64,000 bases of DNA. Source: Vulcanimicrobium sp035943995. Its GTDB lineage: Bacteria > Vulcanimicrobiota > Vulcanimicrobiia > Vulcanimicrobiales > Vulcanimicrobiaceae. The notes below the pieces were generated by a model. It worked only from the letters and a program-made list of their open reading frames with translations, was not told the DNA's origin and ran no database searches. Location: positions 1 through 64,000 of the forward strand of contig DASZBS010000053.1 in NCBI GenBank assembly GCA_035943995.1, written 5' to 3'. The translations under genes were made by a program, and so were the position numbers. Of this stretch, positions 55,498 through 62,830 are shown one piece after another (within the stretch, counting starts at the first letter, position 1; each line of letters opens with the position of its first letter).

Positions 55498-56366
55498 TCC
55501 GCCAAACCGCGGACGTCGTCGGCGCTCAGGACGTAGAGCTCGCCGCAGAAGTCGCACGTCGCTTCGGTCTGCGGCTGCTCGCTCGCGATCTTCGCGAGCT
55601 CGTCCTTGCCCAGCCCGAGCAGCGCGGACTCGACCTTTTCGCGCGTGCAGCGGCAGTCGAACGCGACCGCGTACGTATCGAACAGCTTCACCTCGAGGTC
55701 GCCCGCGACGGCGCGCACGAGCTCATCCGGCCCCGCGCCTTCTACGATCTGCGTCGTCACCGCGCTCATCGCCGCGACGTTGCGCTCGAGCGCCGCGACC
55801 GTGGCGTCGTCGGCGCCGGGCTGCACCTGCGCGATCACGCCGCCCGCCGCGCGGATGCCGCCGGGGCCCGCCAGCACGCCGACCGCGACGATGCTGGGAA
55901 TTTGCTCGGAGTTTCCGAGGTACGCGGCGATGTCGTCGCCGATCTCGCCCGATGCGAGCGGGACGATCCCGCTGTACGGTTGTCCCACTTCGTACGTCTT
56001 GGTGACGTGCAGCTTGCCGGCGCCGACGACGCGTGCCACGTCGAACTTGCCGCGCGCGTTGAGCGGCACGTCGGCGCGTCCGTTGCGCGCGTAGGCGCGC
56101 GCGCCGATGGCGCGCGTGCCGGTGCTCCACGCGTCGGCGGTGAGCCCGCCGATCGGGCCGTCGCTGACGATCTGGAGCGTGAGGCGCTCGCGGCGCTTGA
56201 GCGACGCGCCCAGCAGCGCGGCCGCGGTCAGCAGGCGGCCGACCGCCGCGCTCGACGTCGGCGCGAGGTCGTGGCGTTCGCGCGCCTCCCGGACGAGCCC
56301 GGACGTGATCCCGGCCACGAGCGATACGGTACCGCGCGCGGCCGAGGCGGTGACGATGCGATCCAT
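55473..56366 (-). CDS. hslO: Hsp33 family redox-activated chaperone HslO
   Basis: A 297-residue Hsp33, a chaperone switched on by oxidation. The family opening (MDRIVTASAARGTVSLVAGI) and the middle (IVSDGPIGGLTADAW; YVLS-like SGEIGDDIAAYLGNSEQIPS) lead to the four zinc cysteines: CRC in FDCRCTREKV and CDFC in EATCDFCGELYV. ATG 56366 follows GGAAGAGA. The last seven residues (RASTGSA) and the stop are supplied by a dispersed repeat. It converges with the zinc-ribbon gene and diverges from HU. Confidence 0.93.
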   Translation of the reverse strand: MDRIVTASAARGTVSLVAGITSGLVREARERHDLAPTSSAAVGRLLTAAALLGASLKRRERLTLQIVSDGPIGGLTADAWSTGTRAIGARAYARNGRADVPLNARGKFDVARVVGAGKLHVTKTYEVGQPYSGIVPLASGEIGDDIAAYLGNSEQIPSIVAVGVLAGPGGIRAAGGVIAQVQPGADDATVAALERNVAAMSAVTTQIVEGAGPDELVRAVAGDLEVKLFDTYAVAFDCRCTREKVESALLGLGKDELAKIASEQPQTEATCDFCGELYVLSADDVRGLAERASTGSA

Positions 56367-56508
56367 TCTCTTCCGATAACCGTTCGCGGCTTTTTCCCGT
56401 TGCGGGCAGAAGGAGCGGGCGGCGTGCAAGCGTACTCCACCGAGCGAGCGGCGCGTACCGAAAGCCGCCGTTTTTCGTACGACGTTCCCGTGAGGTGCAA
56501 ACCAGACA

Positions 56509-56823
56509 GTGACCAAAGCCGATATCGTCGACTCCCTGGCCAACGAGCACGAGCTGTCGAAGCGTCAGGCGGGTGAGATCGTCGATCTGATCCTCGACGA
56601 GATCACGTCCGCGCTCAAGGACGGCGACAAAGTCCAACTGATTCCGTTCGGGAGCTTCGTCGTCCGCGAGCGCAAGGCGCGCACCGGCCGCAACCCGCAG
56701 ACGGGCGAAACCATCAAGATCGCGGCGCGCAAAGTGCCGGCGTTCTCAGCCGGCAAAGGCTTGAAGGACGCGGTCGGCGGGCCGAAGCGCGGCGGCGGCA
56801 AGAAGACCGGACGCAAGAAGTAA
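56509..56823 (+). CDS. HU-family DNA-binding protein
   Basis: A 104-residue HU, which bends and packages DNA. Landmarks: MTKADIVDSLANEHELSKRQ, VQLIPFGSFVVRERKARTGRNPQTGETIKI. GRNPQTGE forms the DNA-binding arm. The C-terminus is short and lysine-rich (KRGGGKKTGRKK). The start is GTG 56509 with a GAGGTG site before it. A second HU gene with a long tail is at 60222. hslO lies divergent upstream. Confidence 0.93.
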   Translation: MTKADIVDSLANEHELSKRQAGEIVDLILDEITSALKDGDKVQLIPFGSFVVRERKARTGRNPQTGETIKIAARKVPAFSAGKGLKDAVGGPKRGGGKKTGRKK

Positions 56824-56829
56824 ACCGCG

Positions 56830-57180
56830 ATGAAAGTAACGGGAATGGACGCGGTCTACTACACGGCGAAGGACCTCGGCGCGCTGACGACATTCTACAC
56901 CGGCTTGCTCGGTGCGGAACCCACGATGAGCATGGGGCCGGTGGCGGAATGGACGTTCGCCGACGGCGCCAGCTTCGGGCTGTACGGCACCGAACAAGGA
57001 AGTCCGGGCGGCAGCGCGATGTTCGCGGTCGACGACGTCGCGCAAGCGATGGCCGACGCGAAGGCGCGCGGCGTGAAATTCCACGACGACGAGATCACCG
57101 ACACGCCGGTCTGTCACATGGCGTTCGGCGAAGATCCGGAAGGTAATCAGTTCATCCTGCACCACCGCAAGGAACAGTAG
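56830..57180 (+). CDS. VOC family protein, second
   Basis: A 116-residue protein of the vicinal-oxygen-chelate superfamily: MKVTGMDAVYYTAKDLGALTTFYTGLLGAEP, then MSMGPVAEWTFADGASFGLYG and HMAFGEDPEGNQFILHHRK. The final E (DPEGN) is a likely metal ligand; the usual early H is replaced by Y/Y. Substrate unknown. Six bases after HU and probably transcribed with it. A strong hairpin terminator follows. Confidence 0.82.
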   Translation: MKVTGMDAVYYTAKDLGALTTFYTGLLGAEPTMSMGPVAEWTFADGASFGLYGTEQGSPGGSAMFAVDDVAQAMADAKARGVKFHDDEITDTPVCHMAFGEDPEGNQFILHHRKEQ

Positions 57181-57203
57181 CACGGCGCACGAGATGACAT
57201 GAA

Positions 57204-57237
57204 GAAGGGCTCGCACGACGTGCGGGCCCTTCGTTCT
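57204..57237. terminator. Bidirectional terminator hairpin
   Basis: GAAGGGC (57204-57210) and CGCAC (57212-57216) pair with GTGCG (57220-57224) and GCCCTTC (57226-57232), a 12-base-pair stem with one bulge pair and a 3-base loop, followed on the plus strand by GTTCTT. It lies between the VOC gene (plus) and the lipoprotein gene (minus), so it can serve both. Confidence 0.75.
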
Positions 57238-57257
57238 TGCACGCGAGGCGCGAGAAG

Positions 57258-58037
57258 CTAGTCGTCGTGCTCGTGATGGCGCTTGTGCTTGTCGTCCTTG
57301 TCGCCGTCGTTCGCGCCGTGGTCGGGTCCTTTTTCGTAGGTGTACGTCGTCTGGTCGGTGCCGATGCCGATGAAGCTGTTGTCGAATTGCACGGTTTGAT
57401 ACGGCGGCTGATATCCGTCCACGACCACGAAGACGTCCGTGACCGCGTAGGCGCCAAATTTGGTCTGCGAGGCGGCGTACGGATCGTAGAACGTGCCGCC
57501 CGGCAGTTGTGAGTCGTCGACCAGACCGCTCGCGAGATTGCCCGTGTTGGCCCACACGTTCGGCGGGCAACCCGTGTAGTTCGGCGGCGGGCCGATGTAG
57601 AAGTTCACGTTGCCGGTCACCGTTCCGTTCGTCAGGGTGATGACGAATCGCGGCGAGCCGACACCGCAGGTTCCCACGGTGAACCGATAGTCCGTGCTGA
57701 GATTCGTGAGCTGGCTATACGTTGCTCCGGCCGGGAACGCGAAGTCGACGCCGCCGTATGCGTTGAGGCCGGTCGAGGTGGCCTGCGCCGCGGTGTTCGA
57801 CGCGTTGCCCGGATGCACGAGCGTCGCGTCTCCGAACAGCGTGTAGCCGTAGTCGACGTCTTTCTTGTGGTTGTCGCCTTTATCCGACACGGCGCGGGTT
57901 TGCGCTTGCGCGGTCGCATGATCCGGCGACGCCGGCGGGACCGAGGAGTTCATGGTTCCGCCGCCGCCGCATGCGGCCAACGAGAACAGCGCGATGAGCG
58001 GACAGGCTCGATAGAGACTTCGCAAGGTGAGCTCCAA
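57258..58037 (-). CDS. Lipoprotein with C-terminal charged tail
   Basis: A 259-residue predicted lipoprotein (SLYRACPLIALFSLAACGGGG). The middle is beta-rich (VDYGYTLFGDATLVHPGNAS; DFAFPAGATYSQLTNLSTDY; DVFVVVDGYQPPYQTVQFDN), and the tail is extreme: GANDGDKDDKHKRHHEHDD, alternating acidic with His/Lys. That tail might bind metal ions. It lacks the ARxPxYVS motif of the other lipoproteins. No family recognised. Confidence 0.65.
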   Translation of the reverse strand: MELTLRSLYRACPLIALFSLAACGGGGTMNSSVPPASPDHATAQAQTRAVSDKGDNHKKDVDYGYTLFGDATLVHPGNASNTAAQATSTGLNAYGGVDFAFPAGATYSQLTNLSTDYRFTVGTCGVGSPRFVITLTNGTVTGNVNFYIGPPPNYTGCPPNVWANTGNLASGLVDDSQLPGGTFYDPYAASQTKFGAYAVTDVFVVVDGYQPPYQTVQFDNSFIGIGTDQTTYTYEKGPDHGANDGDKDDKHKRHHEHDD

Positions 58038-58121
58038 TCGTTTTTACGACGACGCGAAAGCGTAGTCGAGCCTGTGACCGCGCGCGCCCGATCTCCTTGG
58101 GTCGTACTGCCCAGCGGACGA

Positions 58122-58164
58122 AGAAAAAAGCGACGAGGACCCGCATCGCTGCGGATCCTCGTCG
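58122..58164 (-). terminator. Rho-independent terminator of the tRNA-Pro gene
   Basis: On the minus strand: CGACGAGGATCCGCA-GCGA-TGCGGGTCCTCGTCG (58131-58164), a long stem with one mismatch, then CTTTTTTC (58123-58130). It lies 9 bases after the tRNA 3' end. Confidence 0.85.
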
Positions 58165-58172
58165 TTTGGTGG

Positions 58173-58246
58173 TCGGGCAGACAGGATTTGAACCTGCGAC
58201 CCCCAGTCCCCCAGACTGATGCGCTACCAAGCTGCGCTACTGCCCG
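58173..58246 (-). tRNA. tRNA-Pro (anticodon GGG)
   Basis: A 74-base cloverleaf on the minus strand. Acceptor arms CGGGCAG (58240-58246, minus) and CTGCCCG (58174-58180) pair; the discriminator is A at 58173. The D-arm (AGCGCAGCTTGGTAGCGC) and T-arm (CGCAGGTTCAAATCCTGTC) are standard. The anticodon stem TCAGT/ACTGG holds the loop CTGGGGG, giving anticodon GGG with U33, so it decodes CCC/CCU proline codons. CCA is not encoded. Followed by a strong terminator. Confidence 0.95.
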
Positions 58247-58297
58247 ACGGAGGCCGGTGGAGGTATTGTGCCGTTTGGTGTGGTTGTCCCTTTCCTC

Positions 58298-58699
58298 GTG
58301 AAAGCCACGCTCTTTGCCGACGGCGGTTCCCGCGGCAACCCCGGTCCGGCCGCGGGCGGCGCCGTGCTGTACGCCGACGACGGCGAGGTGCTCGAAGAGA
58401 TCGGCACGTTCTTGGGCGTCACGACGAACAACGTCGCGGAGTGGACGGGCTTGCTCGGCGGGCTCAAGGCCGCGCTCGCGCACGGTGTCGACGACCTCGC
58501 GGTGCGGCTCGACTCCGAGCTGGTCGTCAAGCAGCTCAGCGGTGCGTACCGGGTCAAGCATCCCGGCCTCATCCCGCTGCACGCCGAGGCCAAGGCGCTG
58601 CTGCGCAAGTTCGGGCATGTCGACGTGCGCCACGTCCCTCGCAAGGAGAACAAGGCGGCCGACGCCGTGGTCAATCAGGTCCTCGATGCGCACCGCTGA
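58298..58699 (+). CDS. Ribonuclease H-like protein (RNase HI type)
   Basis: From GTG 58298 the protein is 133 residues; the frame is also open from GTG 58268. It shows the RNase HI active site: D in FADGGSRGNPGPAAGG, E in NNVAEWTGLLGGL, D in VRLDSELVVKQL and the final D in NKAADAVVNQVLD. Such short archaeal-like RNase H or 'reverse transcriptase-like' proteins cut RNA in RNA/DNA hybrids. It lies divergent from the tRNA-Pro gene and upstream of a membrane protein gene. Confidence 0.88.
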   Translation: MKATLFADGGSRGNPGPAAGGAVLYADDGEVLEEIGTFLGVTTNNVAEWTGLLGGLKAALAHGVDDLAVRLDSELVVKQLSGAYRVKHPGLIPLHAEAKALLRKFGHVDVRHVPRKENKAADAVVNQVLDAHR

Positions 58700-58733
58700 C
58701 ACTTCCCCGCGCCGTGCGGCGTTCTAGAAGACG

Positions 58734-59381
58734 ATGCGCCGCTTCCCCTCCACGACGTTCGCCATCATCCTCGCCGTCATCGGGCTGATCGCCGGCTGGA
58801 AGATTTTTTATTCGGACGAGACGCAGCGCTTCCACGCCGTCCAGCAGATTCGCCAGCAGCGCTCGGAGCTGCACTTCGGCGAGGCGATCACGCACGACAA
58901 GGGACCGATCGCGCGCGAGGAATGGCGGCTGGACAACGTCGACGGCACGTGCAGCGCGACGTACACGGCGGAGAACCGCGCCGGCTCGCGCGTGGCGAAA
59001 TTCACCGAGCCGATCCCGGGCTACGACGTGACGTTCGCGTTCGAGAAGCTCGTGCAGGACGGTATCTGGCAGCTCCAGACGCGGCCGCTCAAAGGCCAGA
59101 CGGACACCGTCTACACCGTCACCGTCGCGCAGGTCGCCGGCGACCGCAGCGGCTCGCACAAGTTCACGTTCACCGACCCGCATTATCTCGCGATCGCGGC
59201 CGGCCGGCAGTATCAGATCCACCTCGACAAAAACAAGCCGGTGCCGAACCTGCTGACGCTGCAGTCGACGTCGAGTGCCGACCCGCGCTATCAAAAAGTC
59301 GTCAACGACTTCGCGTCGTTCGGTCCGCCGCGTTTCAAGAAGACCGTCGCCGCGGCGCGGGAGAAGCTGCTGCGCTCGTGA
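58734..59381 (+). CDS. Membrane-anchored hypothetical protein
   Basis: A 215-residue protein with one N-terminal membrane helix (TFAIILAVIGLIAGWKIFY, about 8-26) and an extracytoplasmic part. The rest has strand-rich sequence (THDKGPIAREEWRLDNVDGTCSATYTAEN region; YDVTFAFEKLVQDGIWQL; YHIHLDK-like QYQIHLDKNKPVP). No family is recognised. Its stop TGA lies in the first of two 23-base tandem repeats and once probably overlapped the start of the deacetylase gene. Confidence 0.6.
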   Translation: MRRFPSTTFAIILAVIGLIAGWKIFYSDETQRFHAVQQIRQQRSELHFGEAITHDKGPIAREEWRLDNVDGTCSATYTAENRAGSRVAKFTEPIPGYDVTFAFEKLVQDGIWQLQTRPLKGQTDTVYTVTVAQVAGDRSGSHKFTFTDPHYLAIAAGRQYQIHLDKNKPVPNLLTLQSTSSADPRYQKVVNDFASFGPPRFKKTVAAAREKLLRS

Positions 59382-59429
59382 GCACCGGCAGGTGCCGCTC
59401 GTGAGCACCGGCAGGTGCCGCTCGTGAGC
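59373..59429. repeat. 23-base tandem duplication at a gene junction
   Basis: CGCTCGTGAGCACCGGCAGG-TGC is present at 59373-59395 and again at 59396-59418, followed by CGCTCGTGAGC (59419-59429). Each unit holds a GTGAGC that can be a start; only the third (59424) and the in-between GTG at 59415 are in frame with the deacetylase. Confidence 0.9.
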
Positions 59430-60143
59430 CCGTTGCGCGTGCTCGCCGGGCTCGCGCTGCTCGCCGCCGGGTCGTTCGGCTTGTACGAGCTGATCGAGTC
59501 GCCGCGCAGCGGCGCGTTCGAGCCCGTCGTCACGCACGGCGACGGGCACGTCGTCGCGCTCACGTTCGATGACGGCCCGACGCGCGGCGTGACCGATCGC
59601 GTGCTCGACGTGCTCGAGCGCGAGCACGTGCCGGCGACGTTCTTCGTCGTCGGGCGCGCCGCGCGCCGCGAGCCCGCGCTGCTGCGCCGCATGCGTGCCG
59701 ACGGCGACGAGATCGAGAACCACTCCGACTCGCACGCGCACCTCAACGCGATCTTCTCCGCGCGCGCGCTCGACGCCGAGCTCGCGAACGCGGACGATGC
59801 GATCGCCGCCGCGACGGGTGGGCACGCGCATTGGCTGCGCCCGCCGTTCGGCGCGCGCAACGCCGCGGTGCTCGACGCCGCGCGCCGGCACGGGCTGCGC
59901 GTCGCGCTGTGGAGCGCGATGCTGGACGAGACGTCGCCGAGCGCTGCGCCCGATGCGCTCGCGGAGGAGCTGGTGACGCACGTGGGCGACGGTGCGATCG
60001 TGGTGCTGCACGACGGCGACCAGGGCCGGGGCGACGCGACCGAACGCGCCTACGAGGCCGCGCTGACGCCGCGCGTGATTGCGGCGCTGCGCGCGCGCGG
60101 CTTTCGCTTCGTGACGCTGGACGGTCTTTTTCCGCGAAAATAG
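59415..60143 (+). CDS. Polysaccharide deacetylase (NodB-type)
   Basis: A 242-residue protein from GTG 59415 (239 from GTG 59424). A signal anchor (RVLAGLALLAAGSFGLYEL) leads to the NodB homology domain: TFDDGP with the catalytic base D, the metal-binding NHSDSHAH (H-x3-H), RPPFGARNAAVL, and VVLHDGD with the last histidine. These enzymes remove N- or O-acetyl groups from peptidoglycan or chitin-like sugars. The position next to HU and RNase H gives no clue to its target. Both start codons lie in or next to the tandem repeat. Confidence 0.88.
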   Translation: MPLVSPLRVLAGLALLAAGSFGLYELIESPRSGAFEPVVTHGDGHVVALTFDDGPTRGVTDRVLDVLEREHVPATFFVVGRAARREPALLRRMRADGDEIENHSDSHAHLNAIFSARALDAELANADDAIAAATGGHAHWLRPPFGARNAAVLDAARRHGLRVALWSAMLDETSPSAAPDALAEELVTHVGDGAIVVLHDGDQGRGDATERAYEAALTPRVIAALRARGFRFVTLDGLFPRK

Positions 60144-60166
60144 CCGGAAATATGGATTTTTCGGCG

Positions 60167-60172
60167 TATACT
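60167..60172 (+). promoter_or_regulatory. Candidate -10 box of the long-tailed HU gene
   Basis: TATACT (60167-60172) in an AT-rich stretch just after the deacetylase stop (60143) and 50 bases before the HU start; no good -35 is seen 16-18 bases upstream (CCGGAA), so it is a weak call. Confidence 0.35.
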
Positions 60173-60221
60173 GTCGGCAACACGGCTCCCCCACGAGCCG
60201 AAACGCGTACGAAAGGACCCC

Positions 60222-60725
60222 ATGACCAAAAACGAACTGGCCCGTGAGCTCGCCGATGAGTTCGAGCTTCCCAGGCGCCAGATCATCGAGCTCGTCGAAG
60301 CGCTGCTCGACCGGATCACCGCGGTGCTCAAATCGGGTGACAAGGTGCAGCTCACGCCGTTCGGGCAGTTCAAGATCCGCGACCGCGCGGCGCGCATCGC
60401 CCGTAATCCGCAGACCGGCGCGCCGGTCAACGTCCCCGCGAAGCGCGTGCTGAAGTTCATCGCCGGCCGCGCCCTCAAGGAAGCCGTCGGCACGGCCAAG
60501 CCCGGCCGCGGCGGCGCGAAGAAGTCCGGAGCGAAGAAGTCGACCGCGAAGAAGTCGACCGCCAAGGCCGCGCCCGCACGCAAGGCCGCCGCACCGGCCC
60601 GCAAGGCCGCAGCCGCACCGGCTCGCAAGGCCGCGGGCGCCGCGAAGAAGAGCGCCGGCGGCGCCAAGAAAGCCGCGTCCGGCGGGCGCAAGAAAGCCGC
60701 CGGCAAGAAGAGCCGCGGCCGCTGA
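60222..60725 (+). CDS. HU-family protein with a histone-H1-like Lys/Ala tail
   Basis: A 167-residue protein. The first 90 residues are HU (MTKNELARELADEFELPRRQ; VQLTPFGQFKIRDRAARIARNPQTGAPV). Residues about 95-167 are a Lys/Ala/Pro tail with repeats of KKSTAKKSTAK and APARKAAAPARKAA types, close to the tails of histone H1 and of mycobacterial or Deinococcus HU. Such tails bind DNA and RNA and compact the nucleoid. Paralog of the HU at 56509. ATG 60222 follows AAAGGACCCC. Confidence 0.93.
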   Translation: MTKNELARELADEFELPRRQIIELVEALLDRITAVLKSGDKVQLTPFGQFKIRDRAARIARNPQTGAPVNVPAKRVLKFIAGRALKEAVGTAKPGRGGAKKSGAKKSTAKKSTAKAAPARKAAAPARKAAAAPARKAAGAAKKSAGGAKKAASGGRKKAAGKKSRGR

Positions 60726-60731
60726 GCCGTC

Positions 60732-60761
60732 GTCAGGCTGAGCCGACAGGCTCAGCCTGAC
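60732..60761. terminator. Repeat-derived palindrome between convergent genes
   Basis: GTCAGGCTGAGCC-GACA-GGCTCAGCCTGAC, a perfect 13-base-pair hairpin. It is built from two facing copies of the dispersed repeat core (GGCTCAG) and lies between the HU and DUF3465 genes. It has no T run but could end both transcripts. Confidence 0.6.
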
Positions 60762-60769
60762 AAACGGGC

Positions 60770-61072
60770 TCAGGCGTAGACGCGACCGCCGAGCGCGATG
60801 AAGCCGTCGGGGTGGCGACCGCGTGGGTCGTGGTGCGTCCAGTGCACGATCGGCCGGCCTTCGCCGTGGTGGAACCGGATCAGCTCTCCCTGGACGCTGA
60901 CACGGTCGCCGGGCTGCGCCGGGACGCGCGGCGCGATCGAGACGTTGTCGACCACGCGGAACGCCGAGCCGTCGTCCGCGCGGACGTCGAACTGCTCGTG
61001 CTCGCGGTGCGAGTGCTTCGACCAGAAGAAGCTGGGCGGCGTCGTCACCGTGCCGCTGTATTGGACCTGCAT
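60770..61072 (-). CDS. DUF3465 family protein
   Basis: From ATG 61072 a 100-residue protein: MQVQYSGTVTTPPSFFWSKHS, HREHEQFDVRADDGSAFRVVDNVSIAPRVPAQPGDRVSVQGEL and IVHWTHHDPRGRHPDGFIALGGRVYA agree with DUF3465, a small OB-fold-like family of unknown function with the conserved WTHHDP...H motif. The histidines suggest metal or nucleotide binding. Unlike most members no signal peptide is seen. It converges with the HU gene and diverges from a membrane protein gene. Confidence 0.82.
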   Translation of the reverse strand: MQVQYSGTVTTPPSFFWSKHSHREHEQFDVRADDGSAFRVVDNVSIAPRVPAQPGDRVSVQGELIRFHHGEGRPIVHWTHHDPRGRHPDGFIALGGRVYA

Positions 61073-61156
61073 GGTCACCTCCGCTTGTCGTTTCACGCAG
61101 CCGGGGGCGCGCGGCAAGGAGGCACGTCGCAAACGGGTGCCGTAGGCCGAGCGAGC

Positions 61157-62830
61157 GTGATCTGGCTGCTCGGCACCGTGTTCCTCTCGCTGGGGCTCGT
61201 CAACTTGGACTTCTCGCGCGGGTGGTGGCGCGGACAGCTCCGCCGGCTCGCCGTCGGCGTCCCGCTGGCGGGCGCGTATTGTTACGTCGCGCTGCCGCCG
61301 CTGGTGTTTCCGCAGGCGATCTCGCTGCTGCTGCTCACGCTCGTGCCGAACGTGCTCATCACCTCGGCCACCGCGGCGCGCACGATGGTGATCTCGCGGC
61401 ACATCGTGTCGCTGCGCCGCACGCCGGTGTGGCCGCTGGCGCTCGCGATCGGCCTCGTCGGGGTGTTCACGCTGATCGTGTGGATCGCGCCGATCGTCGA
61501 CGCGAGCGGTCTGCGCGACGTGGTCGGCGCGACGACGTCGACCAGCGGCGCGCCCGCCGCCGACCCGCGCCACGTGCGCGTGGTACCCGAAGAGTCCGCG
61601 ATCTTCGCCGGCGAGAAAGTCGTCGGCCAGCTCGGCGCGTACTACCGCGTCGGCACGTACAACGTGCAGTCCGAGAACGGGCGCCTGGTGTGGGTCGCGC
61701 CGCTGGATTTCCAAGGCGCCGTTCAATGGCTGTCGCGCCGCAGCTCGCCGGGCGTCGTGATCGTCGATGCGGAAAACCCGGACAAAGCCGCGGAGCTGCG
61801 CGCGCGCGCACCGCTTACGTACGTCCCGTCGGCGCTGCTAAACGCGAACCTCCGCCGTCACGTGTGGCTGCGCTACGGCACCGAGTTGCTGCTCGAAGAG
61901 ACGCTGCAGCTCGACGCCGACGGCAACCCGCGCTATCTCGTCACGCTGGGGCGCCCGACGATCGGCTGGAGCGGCGAGAAGGTCACCGCCGTCGTCATCG
62001 TCGATCCGGCGACCGGCGCGATGGAGCGCATCCCGCGCGACCAGTTCGACCGGCTTCCGAAATGGGTGAGCCGCGTGTATCCGCCCGATCTCGTCGTCGC
62101 GTACAACGACTGGTTCGGGCGCTACGTGCACGGTTGGTGGAACGCGGCGATCACCAAGCGCGACGTCCACTTGCCCGCGCGCGCGGACGTGTTCGGCATC
62201 CTGCTTGCCGACGGCCGCTTCGTGTGGTTCGTCGACCACACATCGCCGAATCGCACCGACGCGTCGATGACGGGTTTCACCTACACCGACAGCCGCACCG
62301 GCGCGCTGACGTACTACACGTCGAGCGGCGGCGAGTACAACTCGAAGGCGGCCGAGGACGCGGTCGGCGGCAACCCGATCATCAAGCAAGGTCGCCTGCT
62401 CCCCACCCAACCGGTGCTGTACGTGCTCTTCGGGCAGAATACGTGGGTGGTGCCCGCGGTCGCCGACAACGGAAAGTTCCAGACGCTCGCGCTCGCGCAA
62501 GCCGCGGGCGGGCACGTCGTCGTGGGCAGCACGACCGCGTCGTCGCCGTCCGAGGACGCGTTCGCCTCGTACCGCGCGTTCCTGGGCGACCGCACGGCGA
62601 TCGGCGCGAGCACGCCGCGCGTGAACGGGACGATCGACCGCTTCGCGTACGCCGCCGGGCGCGTGTGGTTCACGCTGCGCGACCGTCACGGCGTGTTCAC
62701 GATCGTCGATCCCGCCGGCCCCGACGTGCTGCTCGCGCGCCCGGGCGACAAGGTGACCTTCGAGACGACGCGCGACGAGAGCGGCGCGCAGCTCGTGCGC
62801 GGCTTCACGGACGCATCGATCGCACGATGA
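61157..62830 (+). CDS. Large membrane protein of unknown family
   Basis: From GTG 61157, 557 residues. The first 130 residues hold four probable membrane helices (WLLGTVFLSLGLVNL; LAVGVPLAGAYCYVALPPLV; ISLLLLTLVPNVLIT; VWPLALAIGLVGVFTLIVWI). The remaining 420 residues are an extracytoplasmic-looking domain with many Trp/Tyr (AYYRVGTYNVQSENGRLVW; VYPPDLVVAYNDWFGRYVHGWW; FVWFVDHTSPNRTDASMTGF). No family recognised. It overlaps the acetyltransferase gene by ATGA, so the two are coupled. Confidence 0.6.
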   Translation: MIWLLGTVFLSLGLVNLDFSRGWWRGQLRRLAVGVPLAGAYCYVALPPLVFPQAISLLLLTLVPNVLITSATAARTMVISRHIVSLRRTPVWPLALAIGLVGVFTLIVWIAPIVDASGLRDVVGATTSTSGAPAADPRHVRVVPEESAIFAGEKVVGQLGAYYRVGTYNVQSENGRLVWVAPLDFQGAVQWLSRRSSPGVVIVDAENPDKAAELRARAPLTYVPSALLNANLRRHVWLRYGTELLLEETLQLDADGNPRYLVTLGRPTIGWSGEKVTAVVIVDPATGAMERIPRDQFDRLPKWVSRVYPPDLVVAYNDWFGRYVHGWWNAAITKRDVHLPARADVFGILLADGRFVWFVDHTSPNRTDASMTGFTYTDSRTGALTYYTSSGGEYNSKAAEDAVGGNPIIKQGRLLPTQPVLYVLFGQNTWVVPAVADNGKFQTLALAQAAGGHVVVGSTTASSPSEDAFASYRAFLGDRTAIGASTPRVNGTIDRFAYAAGRVWFTLRDRHGVFTIVDPAGPDVLLARPGDKVTFETTRDESGAQLVRGFTDASIAR

